The position numbers and the translations under genes were made by a program. From Turneriella sp942492915 (GTDB taxonomy: Bacteria; Spirochaetota; Leptospiria; Turneriellales; Turneriellaceae), in the NCBI GenBank assembly GCA_942492915.1, contig OW818662.1, positions 2,604,001 to 2,668,000 on the forward strand: a DNA stretch of 64,000 bases. Direction: 5' to 3'. The notes beneath the pieces were generated by a model. It saw only the letters and a list, made by a program, of their open reading frames with translations, was not told the DNA's origin and searched no databases. How positions within the stretch are numbered: the stretch's first letter is position 1; each line of letters begins with the position of its first letter. This document shows, piece after piece, positions 44,459-53,532 of the stretch.

Positions 44459-45166
44459 TTATTTTCTCTTCTTAAGTACGTTTTTCTTTTTCTTGATCGC
44501 AGGTTTCTGCGGCGCTTTGCTTGTTGAGCCATGCAAGCCATACAAGATCACGTGGACCAGATTGGCAATATCCTGCTGTTCGTCTTGCGACTGGTGCAAT
44601 TCAAAAACTGCCCGACTGAGCACAAAACCCAGAATTTGCGGAATCATAAAGCCCATGAGCTGATCAACGGGCAGAGAGCACAACAGACCTTCTTTTTGAA
44701 AACTCACCAACCGTTCTTTAAGCAGCGGCAACGCCTTCTCGGCCAACACCGCAGACATGCGCGTTCTGAGCTCGGGATTCAGCGGCAACTCTTGCAGCAG
44801 AATTCGCAGATGTTTTTTATGCCTGCGCGCAAACTGCAGACGCTCTCGCACCAAAGCTTCGAGAAAACTCTCGATCGTGCCATGCGTACCGCCCGTGACT
44901 TCCCGCAATCCCCGGATAGCCAAGGGCATGATCGCTTCGGCGATGATAGGAAAAACCACCTGTTTGAGCAAGGTCGCTTTGTTCCTAAAATACTTGAATA
45001 TCAGCGCTTCAGAGACTCCGGCGCGCTCGGCGATCGCAAGCGTCGAAGAGGCTGCGAACCCTCTTTCAGCAAACTCGTCAACCGACGCCAGAAAAATCTT
45101 GCGCTGCCCTGCAGGCATCTTCTGCAACACCGCCTCGATATCGCGACCCTCGGACTCATACGTCAT
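44459..45166 (-). CDS. TetR family transcriptional regulator
   Basis: The N-terminal helix-turn-helix reads FASVDEFAERGFAASSTLAIAERAGVSEALIFKYFRNKATLLKQV (in parts), the TetR pattern. The ligand-binding part is all helical. The last 20 residues are strongly basic (KAPQKPAIKKKKNVLKKRK), an unusual tail. As first gene of the efflux operon it probably represses it. A palindrome lies 11 bp upstream of its start. Confidence 0.92.
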   Translation of the reverse strand: MTYESEGRDIEAVLQKMPAGQRKIFLASVDEFAERGFAASSTLAIAERAGVSEALIFKYFRNKATLLKQVVFPIIAEAIMPLAIRGLREVTGGTHGTIESFLEALVRERLQFARRHKKHLRILLQELPLNPELRTRMSAVLAEKALPLLKERLVSFQKEGLLCSLPVDQLMGFMIPQILGFVLSRAVFELHQSQDEQQDIANLVHVILYGLHGSTSKAPQKPAIKKKKNVLKKRK

Positions 45167-45176
45167 GGCGTATATG

Positions 45177-45194
45177 TTAGTAAATACTCACTCA
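45177..45194. promoter_or_regulatory. Candidate TetR operator
   Basis: TTAGTAAATACTCACTCA is an 18-bp imperfect palindrome (12 of 18 symmetric positions) directly upstream of tetR and between it and the divergent CLC gene. Its length and position fit TetR-family operators. It could affect both promoters. Confidence 0.5.
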
Positions 45195-45312
45195 CCTGAC
45201 CATTTTTTTTTCAGGTACTGGCCGGCCGGCTATCGGAAGAGGTGCAGCAGGTACCGGCTGCCGATTTGCTTTCTGTTTACACTGCAGCGCTGCGGCGTTT
45301 CCAGTAACACCT

Positions 45313-46539
45313 ATGGCGCATCTGTTGTTGTCGGCATCGGCCCTTGCCCAATCGACCACCCGCCGCGTGATCTTCAGCCTGCGCTGGCTCATAATCTCGG
45401 CGCTGATTGCTGCGCTCGCCGGCACGGCTTCAGCATGGTTCTTGATTTCGCTCAATTGGGCGACGGGCTTTCGCGAAGCGCACAGCGTTATTATTTGGCT
45501 CTTGCCAGCGGCCGGGCTCGCGATTGGCGCGCTCTACCATTTCTGGGGCGGCGCGGCTGAGCAGGGCAATAACCTGCTCATCGATGCGATACACGACCCG
45601 GTTATGCGCGTGCCGCTGCGCATGGCGCCGCTGGTCTACGCCGGCACAATCTTGACGCATGCCTTCGGTGGTTCAGCGGGTCGAGAAGGTACCGCGCTGC
45701 AGATGGCAGCGTCACTCGCACACCCGCTCGTGGGCCTGTTCAAGATGGACGCGCATGAGAAGCGCATGCTGCTTATCGCTGCGATCAGCGCAGGTTTCGG
45801 TTCTGTTTTCGGCACGCCGATCGCGGGGGCAATTTTTGCACTAGAAGTTTTTCTCGTCGGTTCTGTGCGCTACGACGCGATCTTTCCGGCATTTGCAGCA
45901 GGTATTCTCGCCGACTACGTCGGCCATCTCTGGCAGGCACCGCATACAATCTATAGAGTGGGATCTATACCGCAAATGGATGCGAACGGCTTCGCTTGGT
46001 CATTGGCGGCAGGTCTTGTATTTGGCATCACTGCCTGGGCATTCAGCCACGGCATGCACCGCATGTCAGACACGTTTAAGCGGGTTATCCCCCACCCACT
46101 CATGCGACCTGTTGCCGGCGGTATTGTCGTCTCCGTTGCGGTATACTTCATCGGCACGCGCTACATAGGCCTTGGAATTCCGGTGATCGAGCAGGCATTC
46201 AGCATGCAGTTCGGCCCGCACGAGTTTGCGCTAAAAATCGCGTTCACAATTCTGACCCTTGCTGCCGGGTTCAAAGGCGGTGAAGTGACTCCCCTCTTTT
46301 TTATCGGCGCTGCGCTCGGCAGCGCGCTATCGCTCTTCATGCCGTTGCCGGTGGGGCTCATGGCGGCGATGGGCTTCGTCGCCGTCTTTGCCGGCGCGAC
46401 AAACACGCCGCTTGCCTGCACGGTGATGGCTATGGAACTTTTCGGCGCCGGCACGGGGGTCTATGCGGCGATCGCATGCGTGATTGCATTTCTCTCTTCG
46501 GGCAGTGCGACGATCTACAACAGGCAGCAACGCGCCTGA
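45313..46539 (+). CDS. CLC-family antiporter, fluoride-type motifs (CLC-F-like)
   Basis: This is a membrane CLC protein without CBS domains. Instead of the chloride-type GKEGP motif it has GSAGREGTALQM, the GREGT form known from riboswitch-associated fluoride/proton antiporters. Upstream, GNNLLIDAIH replaces GSGIP, as in that group. GFGSVFGTPIAGAIFALEV and KGGEVTPLFFIGAALGS complete the core. It probably exports fluoride. I looked for the crcB-type fluoride riboswitch in the 145 bp upstream and did not find it. It is divergent from tetR. Confidence 0.85.
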   Translation: MAHLLLSASALAQSTTRRVIFSLRWLIISALIAALAGTASAWFLISLNWATGFREAHSVIIWLLPAAGLAIGALYHFWGGAAEQGNNLLIDAIHDPVMRVPLRMAPLVYAGTILTHAFGGSAGREGTALQMAASLAHPLVGLFKMDAHEKRMLLIAAISAGFGSVFGTPIAGAIFALEVFLVGSVRYDAIFPAFAAGILADYVGHLWQAPHTIYRVGSIPQMDANGFAWSLAAGLVFGITAWAFSHGMHRMSDTFKRVIPHPLMRPVAGGIVVSVAVYFIGTRYIGLGIPVIEQAFSMQFGPHEFALKIAFTILTLAAGFKGGEVTPLFFIGAALGSALSLFMPLPVGLMAAMGFVAVFAGATNTPLACTVMAMELFGAGTGVYAAIACVIAFLSSGSATIYNRQQRA

Positions 46540-46545
46540 CAGCGC

Positions 46546-47220
46546 TCAACCGGCGCTTGCCAGAAAATCAACAAGCGGAATCTGCAGCGATTCGTATTTT
46601 AGCTGAGCGTCTCTCTGGTAGTTCACGACCGAGACATCAAGTACAACCTGGCCCGCAACTTCGGCAAAAACGACCCGCAGCGCAGAAAGGCCAACATTGG
46701 TCAGCCAGCCGTGCGCGAGGTGCTGTGATTTAAAGAATTTTTCTGATACCTGAATCGGTGTTTCTCTTTCGAGAATCCCTTTCGCGAGATCAATCTGCAT
46801 GAGGCAGCTACCGGTGAAATTCGCGAGCGCTGCCTCACGGTATTCGCGCCCGTCGCGGTTGAGCAGCCAAAGATATTTGTCATTGAAGGCTGCGATTTCG
46901 AAGTCACCGGCATACCTGTCGATGCGACCAAATGTTGTGCCATCGTGACCCACAATCGTGATCGATGGGTCGGTGTGCCCGCCGCGCGAATGTTCGTAGA
47001 GCTGCACAAAGCCAATGTAGTCGCCCAGATCGAATAGCCAGGTAGCGAGAAACATTCCATAGCCCTGCATGAAACATTTTACGGGCAAGCTCCAGTTTTG
47101 CACGCCAGAACTCACGAGAGTATCAACGCCGCCATCGTTAAAATCTTCATGCTGCACCGTGAGAGCGCTACCCCTTATTGCGAGCGTCTTTTGCGCTCTC
47201 GCCAGTCTTTTAGCGTTCAT
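46546..47220 (-). CDS. Conserved-looking hypothetical protein
   Basis: A 224-residue soluble protein without a signal peptide. It shows alternating strands such as DYIGFVQLYEHSRGGHTDP, ITIVGHDGTTFGRIDRY and a charged C-terminal beta part (VAGQVVLDVSVVNYQRDA). Predicted beta-rich, no catalytic motif. It converges with the CLC gene, with only 6 bp between the stops. Family not recognised. Confidence 0.62.
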   Translation of the reverse strand: MNAKRLARAQKTLAIRGSALTVQHEDFNDGGVDTLVSSGVQNWSLPVKCFMQGYGMFLATWLFDLGDYIGFVQLYEHSRGGHTDPSITIVGHDGTTFGRIDRYAGDFEIAAFNDKYLWLLNRDGREYREAALANFTGSCLMQIDLAKGILERETPIQVSEKFFKSQHLAHGWLTNVGLSALRVVFAEVAGQVVLDVSVVNYQRDAQLKYESLQIPLVDFLASAG

Positions 47221-47247
47221 CGCCGGGAAGATAGTATCAACTCAAGA

Positions 47248-47433
47248 TCAGACTTGCATATTATCGAGCGCCGTCTCGATCTCGGTAGCCAGTTTCGCCG
47301 CTTGGGCTGATCCACCTTTGGCGAATGCCTTGAGCGCATCGCGCAGCGTCTTGACTTCTGCAAACGACAGCTCTTGCGCAGTAAAAGTCTGTTTGTCTTC
47401 GTTTTGTGCGAGTTTCATGCCTGAAGATTTCAT
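47248..47433 (-). CDS. Small helical protein
   Basis: This 61-residue frame begins MKSSGMKLAQNEDKQTFTAQE and is predicted mostly helical and charged (FAEVKTLRDALKAFAKGG). It is in line with the 224-residue gene 27 bp downstream and follows the lipoprotein gene. It has the composition of a real protein but no family and only a weak ribosome site. Confidence 0.5.
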   Translation of the reverse strand: MKSSGMKLAQNEDKQTFTAQELSFAEVKTLRDALKAFAKGGSAQAAKLATEIETALDNMQV

Positions 47434-47487
47434 GCGTACTCACGATGGCAAGCGGTTACAGATAGGCTGAGATATTGAATCGAATTG

Positions 47488-48465
47488 TTATGGGCTGGTG
47501 GCTCCGGTAGCTGTTGGCCCGCTCGCAACCGAAACAAACCGCCCGGCACCATAGGCCACGCTCTTCCAGTTTTGTGAGGCGGGCAACGTGCGTGGTATCC
47601 ACGTGATACCATCGGCACTCGTTGCCGCAGCATCAGACGGGCCTTGCGCGACAGCGACGAATGTGCCATCGCCATAGGCAATAGAAAACCAGTCGCGCGA
47701 TGCTGGCATGGCGTGCAGATTCCAGGTGATACCGTCTGCGCTGGTGGCAACGGCAGTCGAGGGGCCATAAGCTACCGCGGCATAGACACCGCCGCCATAG
47801 GTGACCGAAACCCAGTTCTGTGAACTCGGCATTGTCCGCGCCGTCCAGTTTACCCCATCGGGGCTCGTTGCCGCTGCTGTTGTGGGACCGTGTGCAACCG
47901 CGACAAAGGTCGTGCCACCATAAGTGACCGAATACCAATTCTGCACACTCGGCAATGTCTGCGCCGTCCAGTTGATACCATCGGCGCTCGTCGCGGCGAC
48001 ATTCGTGCTGAAGCTCAACGCGACAAATACACCACCGCCAAAAGTTACCGAGGACCAACTCTGTGAACTTGGCATAGTCCGCGACGTCCATGTTACCCCG
48101 TCGGGGCTTGTGGCAGCGACTGTTGTAGGCCCACCGGCCACGGCAACGAATGTACCGCCGCCATAAGTCACAGACTGCCATTGTTGCACACTCGGCATGG
48201 CGCGCGTTGTCCAGCTAATGCCATCGGTGCTCGACGCTGCGATCGCTGTACCATAGCTAAGGGCAACGTAAACGCCCCCGCCATATGCAACGGAACCCCA
48301 GTCCTGTGAACTCGGCAGACTGCTTGCGCGCCAAACTGAACCCGCGGCCACCGTCGGGGCCGATTTGTCGCCTACGTCCCAGAAACGGCCGTAAGACTGA
48401 CCGCAGTACAATAGACCCGCAGCGTAGAGCGAGACCAGAACGGCACCTTGACACCTCAACGCCAT
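47488..48465 (-). CDS. Lipoprotein with seven tandem beta-propeller-type repeats
   Basis: After a lipobox (AAGLLYC), the protein consists of seven units of about 41 residues of the form xWxSVxYGGGxFVAVAxGPTxxAATSxDGxxWTxRxMPSxQ. Successive units alternate in detail (PSSQ/PSVQ; SADG/SPDG), suggesting expansion by doublets. Seven such units would close a 7-bladed propeller. Probably exposed on the outer membrane; ligand unknown. No enzyme residues are visible. Repetitive coding DNA could change copy number. Confidence 0.8.
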   Translation of the reverse strand: MALRCQGAVLVSLYAAGLLYCGQSYGRFWDVGDKSAPTVAAGSVWRASSLPSSQDWGSVAYGGGVYVALSYGTAIAASSTDGISWTTRAMPSVQQWQSVTYGGGTFVAVAGGPTTVAATSPDGVTWTSRTMPSSQSWSSVTFGGGVFVALSFSTNVAATSADGINWTAQTLPSVQNWYSVTYGGTTFVAVAHGPTTAAATSPDGVNWTARTMPSSQNWVSVTYGGGVYAAVAYGPSTAVATSADGITWNLHAMPASRDWFSIAYGDGTFVAVAQGPSDAAATSADGITWIPRTLPASQNWKSVAYGAGRFVSVASGPTATGATSP

Positions 48466-48628
48466 GGTTAATCAGACACAGATGAGGCAACACGGCAATA
48501 TTTTTTTGATAGCCCTCGCCTTTTGCAGCGAACACCACTAGAACGGCAAATGCGGCCGACAGCGATAGCGTCGAAAGCGATCGCATAAATGGAGTGTGCT
48601 GCCCATTCGCGAGTAAAACTCTGCTCTG

Positions 48629-50263
48629 ATGGAACCCGTTCTGAAACATATCGAAAAAATCGCCGCAAGCATCGGCATGCCCGACGAAGCACTCACGCTT
48701 TACGGCAAACACAAAGCAAAAGTCTCACACACACTGTTTGACGCGTCACGCGCTGCGGCCAGCAAACTGATTCTGGTCACTTCAACCACGCCGAACAAAG
48801 CCGGCGTCGGCAAGACCACGACCTCGATTGCGCTGGGGCAAGGCCTCAAGCAGCTCGGCAAGAAAGCCGTCGTCGCGCTGCGCGAGCCGTCGCTGGGCCC
48901 GGTGTTTGGTATGAAGGGCGGCGCGACCGGCGGCGGCATGTCGCAGATACATCCCACTGCTGATATCAACCTGCACTTTAACGGCGACTTTCATGCGATC
49001 ACGAGCGCAAACAATCTGATTGCGGCGCTCGCCGACAACCACCGCTATTACGACAAGAGTACCGACCCGCTGAAAAAGATTCTCTGGAAACGCGCGCTCG
49101 ACATGAACGACCGCGCGCTCAGGCAGATTATCACGGGTCTCGACGGCAATGGCGGCGCGCAAGAGACCGGCTTTGATATCACGGCGGCGTCAGAAATTAT
49201 GGCGATACTCTGCCTCGCGACTGGCTACGAAGATCTTGCAAGGCGGATTGATAACGTGCTCGTGGGCTACCGCGTATCGGGTCGGCCGCTGTACTTCTCT
49301 GAACTGGCATCGACCGGCGCAGTCATGGCGCTGCTCAAAGACGCGATGCAGCCGAACCTCGTGCAATCGAGCGAAGGTGTGCCGGTGTTCGTGCACGGTG
49401 GGCCTTTCGCCAATATCGCACATGGCTGCAACAGCATCGCCGCGACACGGCTTGCGATGACCTTTGGTGACTATGCGATTACCGAAGCCGGTTTTGGCGC
49501 AGACCTGGGCGCTGAAAAATTTCTGAATATCAAATGCCGTAATGCTGGTCTTGCACCGGCAGCGACCGTGATCGCGACGACGTCGATCTCGCTGAAACTG
49601 CACGGTGGCGCGCCCGAGGCCGATATACGCAAACCCAATGCCACTGCGCTCAACCAGGGACTGAGAAATCTCGAACGGCACATAGAGAATCTGCGCGGCT
49701 TCGGTCAGGCGGTAATCGTCGGCTATAACCGTTATGACTTTGACGCCGAAGATGAAATACAGTACGTACGCGAATGGTGCGCTGCGCATGGCACGCGTTT
49801 CGCCCTGAACGAAGGTTATGCCAGGGGCGGTGAAGGCGCGGTCGACCTCGCTGAGCAGGTCATCGCGGCAATCGACTCGAATGAGTCGACGGCGCTCACG
49901 CACACATACGAGCTTCACGAGCCACCGCAAGAAAAACTACAAAAGGTCGTGACGCACATCTATCGCGGACAGTCTGTCTCATTCAGCGCGAAAGCCAACG
50001 CGACGCTCAAAAAAATTACAGGTTTGCCAGAAGAGAAATACCCCGTGTGCATCGCGAAGACACAATATTCATTCTCGCAGAATGCCGCCGAAGTCGGGGT
50101 CGCCGAAAATTTCAACGTTCACTTCGAAGACATCATCGTCAACCGCGGCGCCGAGTTTCTGGTCGCAGTGGCCGGCGACATGCTGCGCATGCCGGGACTG
50201 CCAAAAGTGCCGCAAGCAGGCAATATCAGCGTGCTGAATGGTGAAGTGGGGGGTTTGTTATGA
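48629..50263 (+). CDS. fhs: Formate-tetrahydrofolate ligase
   Basis: This ATP-dependent enzyme makes 10-formyl-tetrahydrofolate in one-carbon metabolism. The P-loop-like TPNKAGVGKTTTSIALGQGL, LREPSLGPVFGMKGGATGGGMSQ, DINLHFNGDFHAI and the C-terminal MPGLPKVPQAGNI motif are typical. Length (544) fits. It overlaps the convergent unknown gene by 38 bp at the 3' end. No neighbouring folate genes. Confidence 0.97.
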   Translation: MEPVLKHIEKIAASIGMPDEALTLYGKHKAKVSHTLFDASRAAASKLILVTSTTPNKAGVGKTTTSIALGQGLKQLGKKAVVALREPSLGPVFGMKGGATGGGMSQIHPTADINLHFNGDFHAITSANNLIAALADNHRYYDKSTDPLKKILWKRALDMNDRALRQIITGLDGNGGAQETGFDITAASEIMAILCLATGYEDLARRIDNVLVGYRVSGRPLYFSELASTGAVMALLKDAMQPNLVQSSEGVPVFVHGGPFANIAHGCNSIAATRLAMTFGDYAITEAGFGADLGAEKFLNIKCRNAGLAPAATVIATTSISLKLHGGAPEADIRKPNATALNQGLRNLERHIENLRGFGQAVIVGYNRYDFDAEDEIQYVREWCAAHGTRFALNEGYARGGEGAVDLAEQVIAAIDSNESTALTHTYELHEPPQEKLQKVVTHIYRGQSVSFSAKANATLKKITGLPEEKYPVCIAKTQYSFSQNAAEVGVAENFNVHFEDIIVNRGAEFLVAVAGDMLRMPGLPKVPQAGNISVLNGEVGGLL

Positions 50264-51173
50264 GGGGCGACCGCCGGAATGGTATTTCCGCCACCTGATT
50301 CACACACGACACTTGCCCGAGCAGCTGGGCCATTGCCTCTTCAGAATACTCCGCGCCATTGCCCGACTTGCGTAACCTGTAATAGGCCTCAATAATCACT
50401 CCGCGCAGGTATTGCCGCAGGTGTTCGGGGTGCGTGTTCATGTCGGCCATGCAGTATTCGAGGTCGGCGGCGAATTTGGCGTCAGCCGCTGTGAGTGGGG
50501 CGAGTCGCGGCAGATCTGCCTGCAGTGCCCGAAAAAATCTCGCCTGCCCATCGGGTTCGTAATCGCGCAGAAAAAAAGCCCATGCGTGGCCGAGGTCGTG
50601 CAGCGCAAACTCAAACGCGTCGCGTGTGTCGCAGACAGTTGCCCCTGTGAGCGCCGCCCCGGTGTCGATCGTGACGTAACGAAATTTGTCTGCCTGCGCC
50701 GCGAGCATCTCTGCCGCAGAAACAGCTCGCGTAGTCAGATGCAGGGGCACACTGCCTGAAACCCAATCGCCCAGAACCTGCCAGATCATGCCCGGCATGC
50801 CGAAGGCCTGCAGATTTTTCAGCGCGTCACCGGCTTCGGGCATTTTGATATCCTCATTTTTGAGCCATTGTATTTGTTGCGCGACCGGCCCGGTACGGCG
50901 GTGTGAATTTAGTTGAGCGAAACGCACCCTTGACTCGGTGAAAAGCGCAACGAACCAAAAGGCAAACGCCGCATCGTCAATTTCGCGGTGTGCGTGTTTG
51001 CGCATCAGGCGTTTCAATGCGGGTGCAAGTTCAGCGGCCTCGGCTGGCAGGTCACCATGCGGCAATAAGAGACGGCGATACTTTCCGTTAAGTTGGCCTG
51101 CGATGAGTGGCATCGGCCACGGATGTTGAGGTGAATGTATCACTGCGTCAACCAGATCGAAATGCCGGGGCAT
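50226..51173 (-). CDS. Hypothetical protein with HDLGHA motif
   Basis: A 315-residue soluble protein, mainly helical. The stretch FALHDLGHAWAFFLRDYEPDGQARFF and a later DMNTHPEHLRQYL contain His/Asp pairs that could bind a metal. I could not match it to a family; no signal peptide. Its 3' end overlaps fhs by 38 bp in opposite directions. It is divergent from prfB, with about 40 bp between. Confidence 0.6.
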   Translation of the reverse strand: MPRHFDLVDAVIHSPQHPWPMPLIAGQLNGKYRRLLLPHGDLPAEAAELAPALKRLMRKHAHREIDDAAFAFWFVALFTESRVRFAQLNSHRRTGPVAQQIQWLKNEDIKMPEAGDALKNLQAFGMPGMIWQVLGDWVSGSVPLHLTTRAVSAAEMLAAQADKFRYVTIDTGAALTGATVCDTRDAFEFALHDLGHAWAFFLRDYEPDGQARFFRALQADLPRLAPLTAADAKFAADLEYCMADMNTHPEHLRQYLRGVIIEAYYRLRKSGNGAEYSEEAMAQLLGQVSCVNQVAEIPFRRSPLITNPPLHHSAR

Positions 51174-51214
51174 ATTCTTGTTTTCGCCCTGTCACTCGGC
51201 TGCCTTTTACCCGC

Positions 51215-52333
51215 GTGGCGCAGTCGCTTAAAGAGGTAAAGTCGGGGCTTTCGGCCCTGAAAACGCAGATCGACGAGAGGTTCATTGAACTCAATCTCAC
51301 CGACGTCGAGGCCGAACTCGGTGACCTGCACAAGAAGATGGAAAACCCAGCGCTGTTCGCCGACGACAGCAAGGTGAATCAGGTGCGCGAACTGCAGACG
51401 CGTATTGCAGTGCTCGAACGGAAAATCGGCTCGTGGAACAGCCTGAAGGCCGAAATCGCCGATGCGCTTGAGTACGCAGAAATCGCCGAAATGGAAAACG
51501 CAGAGAACATGGCGGCTGAACTCGAAAAGCGCGGCGCCGATGCACGGACCGTTTTTGAAAGGCTCGATCTCGAAAGCCTGCTCAACGGCCCCGACGATAT
51601 GAACAACGCATTCGTCAACATTCACCCCGGGGCGGGCGGCACCGAATCACAAGACTGGGCAGACATGCTACTGCGTGCTTATATGCGCTACGGCGAACGC
51701 TCTGGCTTTGAAGTCGAGATGGTCGACTATCAGGAAGGCGAAGAAGCGGGCATCAAAAACGCGACGCTTTTTATTCGTGGCCCGAATGCATACGGCTTTC
51801 TCAAAGCAGAAAACGGCATTCACCGTCTCGTGCGCATTTCGCCGTTCGACTCAAACAAACGCCGGCACACCTCGTTTGCAGCGGTGCACGTTTCGCCCGA
51901 AATCTCTGACGACGTCGAAGTTGAAATTCTCGATAAAGACCTGCGCATCGACGTCTACCGTGCAAGCGGCGCCGGTGGCCAGCACGTCAACAAGACTGAA
52001 TCGGCGGTGCGAATGACGCACTTACCCACAGGTGTTGTCGTCTCAAGCCAGACGCAGCGCAGCCAGATTCAGAACCGCCTCACGTGTATGAAGATGCTCA
52101 AGGCACGCCTGTACGAACTCGCGCGCGCAGAAAAAGAAGCAGACATTGAGTCGCGTTCGGGCGAGCGTAAAGATATTTCGTGGGGCAACCAGATTCGCAG
52201 CTATGTTTTTCATCCTTATAGCATGGTCAAAGACATGCGCACGGGGCAAGAAACCTCGCAGGTACAAAATGTGATGGATGGCGAATTTGGCCCGTTCATC
52301 GACGCCTTTCTTCGCAACCAGAAAAGAAACTAA
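51215..52333 (+). CDS. prfB: Peptide chain release factor 2
   Basis: RF2 terminates translation at UGA and UAA. The SPF anticodon-like tripeptide lies in RISPFDSNKRRHTSF, and the catalytic GGQ in SGAGGQHVNKTESAVRMTH. I start at the GTG giving VAQSLKEVKSGLSAL, which restores the usual length (372) and N-terminal helices; upstream sequence is out of family. The early CUU-UGA-C frameshift site found in many prfB genes is absent, so synthesis here is not autoregulated by that route. A lipoprotein gene follows after 12 bp. Confidence 0.95.
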   Translation: MAQSLKEVKSGLSALKTQIDERFIELNLTDVEAELGDLHKKMENPALFADDSKVNQVRELQTRIAVLERKIGSWNSLKAEIADALEYAEIAEMENAENMAAELEKRGADARTVFERLDLESLLNGPDDMNNAFVNIHPGAGGTESQDWADMLLRAYMRYGERSGFEVEMVDYQEGEEAGIKNATLFIRGPNAYGFLKAENGIHRLVRISPFDSNKRRHTSFAAVHVSPEISDDVEVEILDKDLRIDVYRASGAGGQHVNKTESAVRMTHLPTGVVVSSQTQRSQIQNRLTCMKMLKARLYELARAEKEADIESRSGERKDISWGNQIRSYVFHPYSMVKDMRTGQETSQVQNVMDGEFGPFIDAFLRNQKRN

Positions 52334-52345
52334 ACCAGGAAACCT

Positions 52346-53530
52346 ATGAAAATCAAGCTCGCGACTTTACTCTTCACCACTGCTGTGCTCTGCGCCTGCC
52401 AGAGCTCAAAGGTCGTCGACGAAAAAACGGGCCGCGCTGCGAACGCAAGAGCCGACAACAAAACAGGTTTCTACTACGATGACATGGCGCGCTATCTGGC
52501 AGGCTTCGATCTGCCGGGGGATAGTAACCTCAACCAGTACACGACGGCACCTGAATACGCCGTTCACCGCCAGAAAATGGCCCGCTTCTGGGAAAGAGTG
52601 CGCTCGCAGAATATAACGCCGGTTACCGAGTGGCGCGAATCAACGCTCAACCGTAACCCGAACGGGGTCGTTTGCCGCGAAAACCGTCCGGCCGTCTACC
52701 CGCTGTGCGGCGCAGACATCATCAATCTCTACACCGTCTGCCCGCGGGCCAGCGAATATATCATGATCGCGCTCGAGAAGGCAGGCGACATTCCACACCC
52801 TGAGAAACAATCGGCAGCATACTTTCGGGGTCTTAGCACCATGCGCGACGTCATCAACAACATCGCCGATCGCAATTATTTCTCATCGGCGCACATGAAA
52901 TCGAACATCATCAAGAATGCAGAAATTCCCGGCATCGCGCCCGTGCTGCTCGCATTTGCCGCCGGTATCGGCTGGCACATCGTCGACATGGAGAAAGTTT
53001 ACCTTTCACCCGATGGTATACCGGTCGCGCTTACCGATGAAAACCTCGATTTCAAACCCCGCGGCGTGCGCATCTGGTTTCGCACCGACGACGACCGCCG
53101 CCTGCGTTCGCTGACCTATATTGAGCAGTATCTCGACCGCGAGAGCACGGCAGACACGCATCCGCTCGCGAGATACCTGAAGCAGAAAAAGGGCAGCTTC
53201 ATGATGCTGAAAGCAGCGGTCTACCTTATGCATAACGACTATTACCGGTCGGTGCGAGAATTGTTCATGACGGTTCCCGATGTACTTGTGCAAGACGACT
53301 CGGGCTTTCGTTACATTGACATCAAAGAAGATTTCAACATCGCTGTCTACGGCCATTTCAGAGAGCCCGCAATCAAGATGTCGGTACGTCCAAGAAACCC
53401 GCAGCAGCCCGAACTGGCAGCGCTCTACATCGAAAAAAATCCGGTCGAGCTACCCTTCCATTTTGGCTATGGTTCTCTGCGCCGCCCGCCTCGCTCTAAC
53501 CTGATGGTCGCGCACCGCAAAGGGGCATAA
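52346..53530 (+). CDS. Lipoprotein of unknown function
   Basis: A lipobox CAC follows MKIKLATLLFTTAVLC. The mature part of about 375 residues has a Cys-containing core (CRENRPAVYPLCGADIINLYTVCP) and a long mixed alpha/beta body (YFSSAHMKSNIIKNAEIPG, SMFMMLKAAVYLMHNDYYRS-like). It has no recognised family. It lies between prfB and the APC permease, within a few bases of each, so the three are probably co-transcribed, but no shared role is evident. Confidence 0.62.
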   Translation: MKIKLATLLFTTAVLCACQSSKVVDEKTGRAANARADNKTGFYYDDMARYLAGFDLPGDSNLNQYTTAPEYAVHRQKMARFWERVRSQNITPVTEWRESTLNRNPNGVVCRENRPAVYPLCGADIINLYTVCPRASEYIMIALEKAGDIPHPEKQSAAYFRGLSTMRDVINNIADRNYFSSAHMKSNIIKNAEIPGIAPVLLAFAAGIGWHIVDMEKVYLSPDGIPVALTDENLDFKPRGVRIWFRTDDDRRLRSLTYIEQYLDRESTADTHPLARYLKQKKGSFMMLKAAVYLMHNDYYRSVRELFMTVPDVLVQDDSGFRYIDIKEDFNIAVYGHFREPAIKMSVRPRNPQQPELAALYIEKNPVELPFHFGYGSLRRPPRSNLMVAHRKGA

Positions 53531-53532
53531 CG

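Noticed and set aside
45167..45312. Fluoride (crcB) riboswitch before the CLC gene
   Set aside because: The conserved core and pseudoknot elements could not be found by eye.
47488..48465. CRISPR array from regular repeats
   Set aside because: The roughly 123-bp periodicity is coding and belongs to tandem protein repeats.
49190..49930. 246-codon minus-strand open frame
   Set aside because: Antisense of fhs, which is certain.
51107..51214. Upstream extension of prfB by 36 codons
   Set aside because: The added residues do not fit RF2 and overlap the divergent gene's 5' end.
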